Source: Pigoraptor vietnamica
Lineage: Eukaryota > Opisthokonta > Filasterea
Reading direction: 5' to 3'
Length of the DNA: 11,191 bases
Assembly (NCBI GenBank): GCA_943704525.1
Contig: CALSCQ010001861.1
Coordinates: 1 to 11,191 of the forward strand
Shown here piece after piece: positions 1-10,094 of this stretch (the stretch's first letter is position 1; every line of letters begins with the position of its first letter). A model generated the notes under the pieces. That model was given only the letters and a program-made list of their open reading frames with translations. It ran no database searches and was not told the DNA's origin. A program made the position numbers and the translations under genes.

Positions 1-11
1 GGGGGGGGGGG
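1..11. repeat. Poly-G run at the left edge
   Basis: The window begins with eleven consecutive G residues. This may be a natural homopolymer or a sequence-end artefact. It makes the terminal part of the unknown secreted gene unreliable. Confidence 0.9.
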
Positions 12-579
12 TAAGGAGGTGCAATACGAAGACGATCTGCCACGCGCGCTTCTTGGTATCGGATATTCTTGCGCAAGGTCCGTGGTGGTGAAGCAAGAAG
101 CAAGTTTCTAAAGAGGGTGGTTGCGAGTTGCATGCACACACGCGGCCGACGACTTATCTCAGTTGACCCACAAGCGAAAGTATTCGACGGCTTGCAATTC
201 GTATCGTTGAGCGCGACGTTCACACGCAAAGAGGTGTCGCTGGTTTTGACCTTCCCACAAGTGACAGTACCGTTCGCGTAAGTCCCCGACGCTGTAAGAG
301 CCCCCTTCGAGTCGGTAATGGTGCACGTGATGCTGCCCGCGCTCCACTGACTGTCGCGGAAGCTCATGCGCGCGGACACGACGACATTAGGAGGCGACGA
401 GCTGTCCACAGTTGCGGTCGCACTGCGCACGAGCCTGAAGAGAGACGTCGAGGAATAGGCGCACGCCGTTCCTAAGAGGGGGAAGCTCGCGATGAGAATT
501 TACACCATAGAATAGAGGCAGGCACCACCATGTATATGCATGAGTACGTCGAAATGTTGGGTGTTCATTGTGCGTGAGT

Positions 580-647
<68 letters not shown>

Positions 648-3168
648 TCTTTGGGGGGGGGGGGGGCATCGATCATTGCACGTTCTTCCATAGCACACGC
701 TCATATGATAGCAGAGAGAGAACAACATACGTAAAGATGCGCGCCAACACGTGCTTTTTACAGCACCACCCACGCACCTGTCAGAGAAACCTGCTGCGGA
801 GTGGACGCCGGGCAGATGTACGAAGACCCGTCGCCGTCGTAAGCCGTGATTTTCACGATGCTCTGGTCCTGGCGAACCGACGCCGGCACCCACTCGAGCA
901 ATGGCACGATGCCCGACATCGCAGTACTGTTCCTGTAGCCCTTGGGGAAGTAGTACGTGGCAGTCCCGATTGTGAACGCGATCCACCGGAGGCCGTTTGC
1001 ATACGTCGGGAAGCCCGTCCACATGAAGAGGCTCACAGCCCAGGATGCGGGGCCCTTGCTCACCGTAATGGATGGGCACGGCGACGGCGTAAAGGAGGTG
1101 TAGGGAGTCGACAAATAAATCGGCGTGTTTCCGACAGTGAAAGATACGACGGTCGACCCCGCCCTGACTTCCGTGCAAAACCCAGTACAGGCGGTACCCG
1201 TGGTAAACGAGAACTCAAGAACCGTCCGCACCCATGTGTACGCCGACGGGTACTTCGCCACTGGAACGGGGGGGTTCGAAGACACCGGTCCGCCCCCTCC
1301 TCCAATGGCCGCAGAGCGCTCCAACACACCGCCGCCGCCGTCACTGGTAGTGGCAACCCAGTTTACCCTTGTGAGGTCTACGAGGCGACTCACAAATACG
1401 CCGTAGTATGTGTATAGGCTCTGGCCGGTGGCAGGGTCCGATTGCGTGTAGATCTGCGACGGCTTAATCCACTCGGTGGGACTTCCTGTTTGTTGTCGTA
1501 GTGTGTGTGTGTGTGTGTGTGTGTGAAAGAGAGAGTGTGCGAGCGCGTAAGAAATACCACCCTTCCAAGCACTGACACAAAGGCTTCACATTCGGCGAGC
1601 TCGTTTCCTCGCGATTTCCGGAAAGGCCAGGGACACCAAATCCAATGAGGGGAGGCTCAAATCTCAATGCCAACTCACCGTTGGGGTTCCGCGTCTGCGT
1701 GAACGGCCCATACCAGTCGTAGTACATGGTGCTGGATTCGATGGAGGTGGCACGAAGGTACACGGAGAAAGAAGGCATATCGAGCGCTCGAATTTCTGCT
1801 TGCGCATCGTCCGGGATCTCGCACACAAGCACGGTCAACGTGGACGTGTCGTACCGCGGGATGGCCTATGACGGACAAAATTTCTCAATTGAGTTGTCAG
1901 GTTGAACTCCCCGGGCCCCACCCACCCAGCCAAGACAGACTCACACACGCACACACACTCCCTCACTCTTCCCCATGGTTGAAACAGGACACTCTTCCAA
2001 ACAAATAAATAACACACGTCACACATACACACGTACACACACACCAGGTGTGCACGTGCCGCAGTTTTTCACGCAACAGACGCACAGACACACGCGCGCA
2101 CACACACATATATATCACGCAGACGTTTGTATTCCACACAGGAATAAAAATTCATACATGAAGCTTCCGCACACGCGCACGATACAAGCTCATAAACAGC
2201 AAACAACAAACGTACCGTCGCGCCGACGATGAATGAAGCGTCGTCGAATAGGACGCACTCATACGCGTAGATATTGCCTGAAATCGGCACATCAACGAGC
2301 ACAATTGGGTCCGACGCAATGTTCAGCACGTTCGACACGATGAATACGTCGGTGCTCAGCCGAGGCGGAGTTGCCGTGCCACCTGCAGCGAGAAAGGTTG
2401 TAGTGGGTTCGTGTCGACTCCATACCGCCTCTACAAATGTGCTCGCACAAAACCCGGCGAGGCGCACAACGATTGCGCAAATCGCAAAGAGGCAAAAAGG
2501 TCCAGTCAAACACGACTTGGTGGACAGCGCGTGTGCGCGTTTGCGAAAAAGAAAGAGCGTCGCGGACAGAGAAGAAAGGCAAGACACTAATGACACAGAA
2601 ATAATAATAATAATAAAAACACAAGTTCTGAACGGCTTGGCTTAGTGAAGGAAAGCGTTCGAACGGGAGGACGCCAGTAATTCGAAGAGGGCACAAACTC
2701 ACGCTGCCGGCGCACGGGCAAAACGAATTTGCAGCTGAAGCCGTCGGTGAATGTCGCCGAAATAGAGAAGGGCCACGCGTCCACGGAAAAGCTCTGGTAC
2801 GCGGTCAGCTGGGTCACCGTAATCACATTCCCGCTCACATTGGTCGAGAACGAAACTCCGGCGCTATGTGTTGAGTAATTGTGCGCCAGCGAAAAATCGA
2901 CCGTGGTCTTTGCGGCGTTGAGGTTCGAACCCGCAGTAAACGTCACTTTGAACGAGTTCGAAATCAGGACGACCTCCGACGAGGTGTCGAGGCGACTGCA
3001 CGAAGCACCTGGTCGAGCGGAAGAGATGAGACGAGCAGAGAATAAATTAAGGGCTCACAAGTATCACGCACCGTCCACGGGCGACGCATGCAAGGCGCAC
3101 ACGAGGAGAAGGGCGAGCCAGAGAAGCGGGGAGAGAAATGCGCCTGTGAGGCGCGGGTGCCGCCCCAT
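1..3168 (-). CDS. Unrecognised secreted or surface protein, multi-exon, 3' end outside the window
   Basis: I do not recognise this protein family. My exon model on the minus strand, 5' to 3', is 3168-3072, 3008-2703, 2382-2216, 1865-1679, 1485-778, and 471 to about 142 (last donor uncertain). All introns are GT-AG and the frame stays open through every junction. The start at 3168 gives a textbook signal peptide: a basic MGRHPR start, then a hydrophobic core at about residues 10-28 (FLSPLLWLALLLVCALHA), then a small-residue stretch. About 598 residues are visible. The mature part is rich in Ser, Thr, Val and aromatic residues in alternating patterns that suggest beta-sandwich modules. It has several N-glycosylation sequons (for example NYS, NVS, NST, NGT, NDT), scattered Cys pairs and two glycine runs in exon 5. 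Most junctions are phase 1, as is common in modular extracellular proteins. No membrane anchor is visible before the edge. Exon structure is well supported; function is unknown. It could be a surface glycoprotein or a lectin-like protein. Confidence 0.75.
582..646. repeat. (GT)n microsatellite in an intron
   Basis: This is an uninterrupted GT repeat of about 65 bases. It lies in the 306-base intron 472-777 of the minus-strand secreted-protein gene, so the transcript reads (CA)n. Long open frames of alternating Cys-Val or His-Thr across it are repeat artefacts, not genes. Confidence 0.97.
653..666. repeat. G14 homopolymer next to the GT repeat
   Basis: Fourteen G residues lie six bases beyond the GT microsatellite, in the same intron. 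In the sense of the host gene this is a C14 tract that comes before the CA repeat and sits well upstream of the acceptor at 472. Confidence 0.95.
1501..1525. repeat. (GT)12 microsatellite near a splice acceptor
   Basis: This is an uninterrupted GT repeat in intron 1486-1678 of the minus-strand secreted-protein gene. On the sense strand it reads (CA)n and ends about 15 bases before the acceptor CAG at 1488-1486, where a polypyrimidine tract would normally lie. Confidence 0.95.
1938..2115. repeat. Degenerate CA-rich intronic region
   Basis: Interrupted ACACAC tracts with CG, TA and GT insertions cluster inside the 350-base intron 1866-2215. Here the host transcript (minus strand) reads TG/GT-rich, unlike the other intronic repeats in the window. 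The interruptions suggest an old, decaying microsatellite. Confidence 0.8.
2600..2616. repeat. Short ATA/TAT trinucleotide repeat
   Basis: About five ATA units lie in intron 2383-2702 of the minus-strand gene. In the sense of the transcript this is a TTA-type, T-rich run. Confidence 0.8.
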
Positions 3169-3796
3169 TTTGGCGATTCGAAATGCCGGCGCGTCTCACA
3201 GTGAGATCAACAACACACCGCCGGCGACTTCAAGAAAGCGCACACGCAAAGAAGCTGCTCTCCGAACACGCACAATAAAGAACAGAACGTTCGGGACGAG
3301 GGGGAGCGAGTGGATCCGCGCTGAGAGACGGGACGAGTGGGAGGGAGTCGTGAGGGACCGTGTGTTGTGGTGCCAGTGCCACACATCCCCCGATGGACAG
3401 CTTCCTTCCACAAAAGGCCAATTCGCAAATCCACCCGCACCAAATTCGGCAGGTACCGTTCGTGTGGCCGTTGCTGAATGCGGAGATCATTTTCACCTGC
3501 AAGCGCCCGGAGGCGTCTGTGTGCGACGAGTGCTTCAGTCGCTCGTGTGACTCACTTGGGTATAGCATATGGCGTTGCGTTGTCGGCCTGTCTGAACACT
3601 GCCGAAAGCGTACCCGATTCCACCAACCGTCGGCTCCATAGCGAATTTCATACTGAAACGTGACGTCATGAACCCGCCGTTCTGAAACACAGTCCCCGTT
3701 TTTCGGACCAGAAGGGGCCAAAAAGAAAAAAGAAAACACCACTGGAGAGCCAAGAAAGCAGGCGCTTGGTATCCGTTCTCTTCCCTCCCTTCGAGA
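3169..3796. promoter_or_regulatory. Divergent intergenic region between the secreted-protein gene and the Nudix gene
   Basis: This 628-base spacer separates two start codons on opposite strands, so it should hold both promoters and 5' leaders. Small open frames are present on both strands (for example plus 3360-3641), but none carries a recognisable domain or convincing splice context. I see no clear TATA box. A palindromic TGACGTCA lies at 3661-3668. A purine-rich A/G tract occurs at about 3718-3737. The extent of each promoter is inferred from position only. Confidence 0.5.
3661..3668. promoter_or_regulatory. Perfect CRE-like palindrome TGACGTCA
   Basis: The exact 8-base palindrome bound by CREB/ATF-type bZIP proteins lies 129 bases upstream of the Nudix gene start codon, in a divergent spacer. 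A single 8-mer match in 11 kb can arise by chance, so the role is inferred. Confidence 0.3.
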
Positions 3797-4914
3797 ATGG
3801 CGTGCAGTGTTGTGGACTCGACAGTCGTCCACGAGGAGCGGTGGATCAGAATGCGCCGTATCACATACCGAGATCCCCACGGCGTTCTGAGGGTTGGTCA
3901 CGCCGTTCATCTTTTCAACGACGTTTGCGTGTGACGAATACTAAACCGCACTCCTATTTTCGCAGACGTGGGATGCCGTTGAGCGCACAACACGCAAAGG
4001 CGAAGTCGACGCTGTGGAAGTGATTTGCGTGCTGCGGGGGAAAGGGAGGGAACCGTCCATCATTACAATTTCACAGTTTCGCCCTCCGCTCGGTCTCGTG
4101 TGTCTCGAACTGCCGGCAGGGTTGATCGACGAGGGAGAGACTCCGGAGAGTGCTGCCATCCGCGAGTTGAAGGTGCGCATTTCCTACACACGTGGAGTGT
4201 ATGAATGCGTGTGACACAGCCTTCATATCCCTGTTCGGCAGGAGGAGACTGGCTATGTGGGCAAAGTCGTCTCTGTGGGTGCTGTGGTCTACACAGATCC
4301 CGGCATCACGAACGCGAACCAACGCCCGGTCACTGTCGAGGTGCGTCACGCTTTTGTGGAACTGCATCGCCAAAGTAACACGCTGAGCCAACAACGTGCG
4401 GTTTTCAGGTGGACGAAGACCTTCCCGAGAACGTCAATCCCGTGGCTTGCTGCGAGGACGGTGGGTGTTGCGACATAGAATGAGTCGCGATAGTGAATGG
4501 CACTTGCTGGTTGGGGCTACGCCTCGCGACCATCGCTGTTCTGTGCTCACCGCACCAATGCGTGACATGTGCATGCAGGCGAATTCATCCAAGTCAAATT
4601 GGTGCCGCTCAAGGACCTCAACAACTACTTGAAAGGTGCGGAGCCTGTTGCGTGTCGTGAGCCCATTGTTGTTCCAATGTGCTATACGAGCACTCACAAA
4701 AATGTATTCGTACCGCACACATACACACACGCGCACACACGCACACGCACACGCACACGCACACCCACACACGCACACCCACACACGCACACCCACACAC
4801 ACACGCACACACACACACACGCACGCAGCTGAGGAGGCCAACGGCAAGGGCATTGATTCACGGCTGGCGTCACTCGCGGCGGGCATTGAGGTGGCACGGG
4901 AGTTTCTATTGTAA
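3797..4914 (+). CDS. ADP-sugar pyrophosphatase, Nudix family (NUDT5/YSA1 type)
   Basis: Exons are 3797-3892, 3966-4172, 4242-4340, 4409-4460, 4579-4635 and 4829-4914, giving 198 residues and a TAA stop. Family members hydrolyse ADP-ribose and related ADP-sugars to AMP and the sugar phosphate, clearing reactive ADP-ribose in the cytosol or nucleus with Mg2+. The spliced protein has a perfect Nudix box at residues 84-106 (GX5EX7REUXEEXGU): Gly84, Glu90, Arg98, Glu99, Glu102, Glu103 and Gly105. Before it come the TWDAVERTTRKG segment (33-44) and QFRPPLG (69-75), both typical of NUDT5-like enzymes. The length is slightly below that of the human enzyme (about 219 residues), mostly through a shorter N terminus. 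The start was chosen because the RWIRMRRITYRDPHG segment follows it in frame. Intron 1 has a TACTAAAC branch-point-like site at 3939-3946. Intron 5 is filled with CA repeat. The fold and family are secure; the exact ADP-sugar substrate is not shown by sequence. Confidence 0.93.
4716..4825. repeat. Imperfect (CA)n repeat abutting a splice acceptor
   Basis: CACACA tracts interrupted by CG and CC fill the second half of intron 4636-4828 of the Nudix gene and run straight into the acceptor CAG at 4826-4828. The sense strand is CA-rich and nearly free of uridine. This is the longest intron of this gene because of the repeat. Confidence 0.95.
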
Positions 4915-4963
4915 TCACGCAATACAAGGCGCAACGAAGTTTCGCGCGCTACAAGGACGCAGT

Positions 4964-7699
4964 CTAATCGCTGGCGTCCATCTCCGCCCCATCGTCCCCG
5001 AGAAGCGCAAACATGTTAGCATTGGCACTCCGAGCCTTCTTCCCACGCCTCGCAGCTTTGGACTTGCGAGGGACATCCTCCTCCTCGCTCTCCTCGTTGT
5101 CGCGGAGTGACAGGCCCTCGACATCAATGTCGGGATCCTCCTTCTTAGTGTCTTGAAAGCGCGAGCGCAAATCAACCGCGGACGTGTCGTCGGTTGTTGC
5201 CCCGACGTACCCGGGCGGCCTGAAAGCCATAATGATGCGACCATCGGCGGCGAGACGAAGGATGCTGTTGGCTGTAAATCCAAAAGGTTGTCAGAACCCC
5301 GTCGTAAAGTAGCTTACAGAGGCTTACAGAGCCGCACGCTCCAAACCTACCAGCGCGATAGACATCAAGCCGAGCTGCCTTGGCCGTGCGATATCCGCGC
5401 TGAACAGCCCACGCTGCATTTCAAAGAGAATGATGTGAGTCGACTTTGGAGACACTGCGGAAATAGAAGAGAAAAAAAAAGGAACAACAAAGCGCGACTG
5501 CAAAATGCGGCAAACAGCGTTTTCGCAGGGGCGCACCCTCGCAGACTTTCCAGGCCGACCACGGGCCTTCGTCGCCCGACTCCAAATTGCGGAGCTCCAA
5601 TCGCAGAATCTGCACCACGGGGACACGCTCGCACAGGTACTGGACGACCGAAAACGGCTCCGATACTTGCGCGATCGGATACATGCCCGACAAAATCTGC
5701 AACGCGAATCAGTTGCCACTCGAAACGTAAGCATACAGAGCGCAAAAAACGGCAGCAAACCCCATGGCACCGTCGCAATCCGCTCACCAGCACACAGACT
5801 TCCTACCTGCAATTGCTTGGGAACCAGCGATGGGAAGACGAGGCCGGGCGAGTCGCACAAACGGATCCTCGGAGTGAGAAAAATTGTCTGGAAGTGCTTC
5901 GTGTGTCCCGGCGTGCGCGAGCAGCTGACGACGGTTTTCCCCACGAGGCCGTTGAGAATTGACGACTTGCCGACATTGGGATGTCCTGAGAGAATAGGAG
6001 AGGATTAAGAAAACAACGCGTACATGCACACTGGTACATGACGCAAAAGGTACCCACCGACAAGGCCAATCGTCACAAACTCATTGTGCACGCCTCGCTC
6101 GTTCTCGTCAATTACGCCCGTCTCTGTAGGGTTCACGAGCATCAGTACCTTGCGTATTCACGACATTGGAGTGTAGATGCGCAGACGAGCTGTCAATAAA
6201 GCCACAACACTCACGCAGCGCCGCGTCCTCGTCAACGGCCTCTTCATCGCTTTCCGAACCGCCCTCATCGTCGTCGGCGTGGTCCCCAACTTCGCCGTGA
6301 TCGACAACCTTGGCCGCATCGCTCAACGCAAGCTTGTCGCGCCATTGGACAAGCGCGCCGTTCTTCTCAATGTTCAGGTGCTCGCACGCGGCCAAGATTT
6401 GCTCGGCCCCCTGCACCGCGCGCTTCCTCTTTCCGGTCGGCTTCCGACGCTTGAACACTGAGAGGATAATTCTCTCATTAATACGCATGAACAACTAGCA
6501 CATTCACATTGCACAGGGTCCCAACCTTCGCGAATATCCAGCGTTCTGTGCTCGGGGAAAGACGTGAAAATGGCCACGTGGAGTTCGGGATACTTCTCCA
6601 GAAAGTGCTTGCGCCAAGCCTCCGCAAGGTCCGGAGGTACGAGGTCGGCCTTGTTCAACACAAAAACGAGCGGCTTCTTCAATTCCTTCGTAACATATTC
6701 GTACAGTGAGGGCGGAAAGTGGAGGACGGGGTGGCGCACATCGGCGATAACGAGGATGACGTCCGAGATTTCGAGGACGCGCCACAGTTGTCGCCACGTT
6801 TCCAGGTTGAGCTCAAAATAACTGAGCCTGCATGTTACGCAAAGTCCTTTAGCATCAGAGGGCAGTCATGCAGCATAGCACGAGAGCTCACAGGGGCACA
6901 TAATTACAATCGTCGAGACAGCCACGAAACGCACCTCTCTTTCGGGTACTGCGCGTAAATGTCGTCAATGTACGAACGAAAGTACCGCTCCTCGTTCCGC
7001 TCAATGGCCTCCTTCGTCATTTCGTACGACCACGCGGGCCGCCGCGGCATGGGAATGAAGTGTTCCGCCGAAGGGTTGTCGGGGAGACCCACGACGAGAG
7101 ACTCCTACAATGTAAAAAGCAAGACCGTCGTACATGAGATGCACGGGTGACACATTACCGCCACAAATCAGATGCCCACCGGTCCCAGAGCCTGCAATGG
7201 CAGCCTTGAGATCGCTTTCCGCTGCTCCACGACATCTCGCGACTCGCGTTCAAAGTGGAGACGGTACCTGCGCGCAAGAAATGCACAAGTATGTTTCATC
7301 GAGGGGCCACGCCGCACAATATCTCAACAAAGCCCTTACCTGTTCGGGTCATGCCTCGCGCCCTTGCCTGTGGGCTGCTCGTTCAGCCGCGAGATGATGA
7401 CGGTCGGTTGCTCCGACGGCTGTGAGCTCGCCTCGTCGTCGCTGTCGCGGCTGTCCGTGTGCTCTCGCCGGTGCCCCGCATGGTGGCTGTGGTGATGCGA
7501 GGCATGGTGGACGCCATGCTCGCTCCTCACTAGAGAGGGGATGGGATAAGGTTAGGGTTGAGCTCGCCTTCGGCACACGTTGCGCAATAAGGTACATTTG
7601 GAAGTGCAACCAACCTTCCCCATCGTCCCGCTTAATCGCGCGCTTCTCGAGAAGCTGTTGCTTCTTTTGCTTGTGGCTGAAGGGCTTCTTGCGCGTCAT
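4964..7699 (-). CDS. GNL1: GNL1/HSR1-like circularly permuted GTPase
   Basis: Eleven exons on the minus strand: 7699-7615, 7529-7340, 7267-7180, 7104-6935, 6827-6526, 6457-6215, 6123-6058, 5985-5807, 5696-5537, 5413-5351 and 5271-4964. They give 617 residues and a TAG stop; human GNL1 has 607. The start MTRKKPFSHKQKKQQL matches the conserved basic N terminus of GNL1, likely a nuclear or nucleolar signal. The GTPase motifs come in permuted order: G4 NKAD at 236-239, then P-loop GHPNVGKS at 382-389, then RTPGHT at 405-410, then G3 DSPG at 426-429. The segment SYFELNLETWRQLWRVLE (180-197) precedes the domain, as in GNL1 and LSG1, and RHPVLHFPPSLYEYV points to GNL1 rather than LSG1. Special features are a His-rich patch (33-52), an acidic insert before the P-loop (about 332-356) and an acidic-then-basic C tail. 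YlqF/HSR1-family proteins act in ribosome assembly; the precise role of GNL1 is less clear. Its 3' end faces the Nudix gene at 49 bases. Confidence 0.95.
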
Positions 7700-8112
7700 T
7701 TTCCTTCACATTACATGCGCTGCGCGCGCTACGTTGAGGTAACTTGCGATACACGCCAATTTGAAAGTGGCGAAAAGATTCCGAACCGTTTTGCGGACTA
7801 CTCGCGTACAAAATGGTCGCAGGGGCGTCAGTGGCATGCCACCGCTGTGAGTTGAGAGAGTGTTTTGCCTCTGCCCTTGCGCATTTAATCAAACAGCCGG
7901 ACTGTTCAGGCCGGCCGAGTTTGCCAGAAACGGCGCGTCAGCCAGTTGGATTCCATACAAAATAAAATTAAGTATTAACGAGACACAATGACTATGTTGT
8001 TATAAAACTACTTTTGACTCATTTATTCAATTTGATGTTCGTATAGCGAATTGATGCGACACATATACTTATTCAGGAATCATCCCCACAATTAGAGCAA
8101 ATGACAGCATTG

Positions 8113-8120
8113 TGACGTCC
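8113..8120 (+). promoter_or_regulatory. CRE-half-site motif TGACGTCC
   Basis: This is a seven-of-eight match to the CREB/ATF palindrome in the divergent GNL1/ATG5 spacer. The same octamer occurs just before the start codon of the gene at 10656. Confidence 0.25.
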
Positions 8121-8128
8121 CAGCATCC

Positions 8129-8137
8129 ATACTTACC
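8129..8137. other. ATACTTACC: U1 snRNA 5'-end match on plus, or perfect splice donor on minus
   Basis: The plus strand reads ATACTTACC, identical to the first nine bases of U1 snRNA. The complement reads GGTAAGTAT, a donor with full U1 pairing. Two readings compete: a U1 gene running right, or the donor of a 5'-leader intron of GNL1. Weak support for an RNA: an 8-pair helix (8208-8215 with 8244-8251, one G-U) is followed by ATTATTCGTGG, which loosely resembles an Sm site. Against U1: the next bases are GGC rather than TGG, no U1-70K loop motif is seen, and the base-pairing after the 5' end is poor. No acceptor for a leader intron is obvious either. Confidence 0.2.
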
Positions 8138-8350
8138 GGCGCTGACTTGAAGCCTCGGGCCTCTCACACCGAGTTGTCTCCGGCGCTTCTTTTCGACGGT
8201 CTGGCAGTGCAAGGCGTTGGGCAACGTACAGGCTGTGGTTGTTGCTTTGCATTATTCGTGGGCTAGTGTTGCGCAAGAGGACTACTTGGCCTGTGTCCGC
8301 TTTCGCCGTGTGAAGTGTCGTAGTCGGCGTCTGCAGCCCAAAGGGCCCTC

Positions 8351-8369
8351 CGGCGGGTGTCGCCCGCCG
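8351..8369 (+). promoter_or_regulatory. GC hairpin in the ATG5 5' leader
   Basis: CGGCGGG (8351-8357) and CCCGCCG (8363-8369) form a perfect seven-pair stem with a five-base TGTCG loop. It lies about 48 bases before the ATG5 start codon, so it is probably within the mRNA leader. It could slow scanning ribosomes, or be DNA-level and without function. Confidence 0.35.
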
Positions 8370-8417
8370 CTTCTCCTTTTATCGTTCTGAGGGAGCAGGC
8401 AACGCGGCAAAGAGAGA

Positions 8418-10094
<1,677 letters not shown>

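Larger units (their letters stand above)
7700..8417. promoter_or_regulatory. Divergent promoter region between GNL1 and ATG5
   Basis: This 718-base spacer between two opposed start codons should carry both promoters and 5' leaders. It is not uniform. About 7935-8110 is clearly AT-rich, in contrast to the G/C-rich flanks, and includes TATAAAA at 8001-8007 on the plus strand. TGACGTCC lies at 8113-8120 and ATACTTACC at 8129-8137. The part next to ATG5 is G/C-rich and holds a 7-base-pair hairpin. No protein-coding exon is convincing here. Boundaries of promoters and leaders are inferred. Confidence 0.5.

Noticed and set aside
121-142. Possible 34-base intron leading to a further exon at the left edge of the secreted-protein gene
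   Set aside because: The shortest supported intron here is 63 bases. The donor near 141 is plausible, but the next acceptor is probably beyond the window.
584-1417. Long open frames (up to 277 codons) crossing the GT repeat on both strands
   Set aside because: They consist of Cys-Val or His-Thr runs made by the dinucleotide repeat plus antisense of real exon 778-1485. The spliced minus-strand model explains the region better.
3360-3641. 93-codon plus-strand frame upstream of the Nudix gene
   Set aside because: No recognisable domain, no good splice path into the Nudix frame, and the Nudix protein is complete without it.
3230-3910. 226-codon minus-strand frame overlapping the divergent spacer and Nudix exon 1
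   Set aside because: It is antisense to the conserved Nudix exon, has no signal or domain, and the secreted-protein gene already has a convincing start at 3168.
5153-5962. 269-codon plus-strand frame
   Set aside because: It is a shadow of GNL1 exons 8 to 11 on the opposite strand, where every conserved GTPase motif lies.
6108-6220. Read-through of GNL1 exon 6 giving AREPYRDG, which looks like the segment before the P-loop in other GNL1 proteins
   Set aside because: This frame ends in a stop before the P-loop. Splicing 6215 to 6123 joins the correct frame with a strong GTGAGT donor, while the alternative would need a 25-base intron.
7548-7560. GGTTAGGGTT, telomere-like
   Set aside because: Less than two repeat units, inside a GNL1 intron; a chance match.
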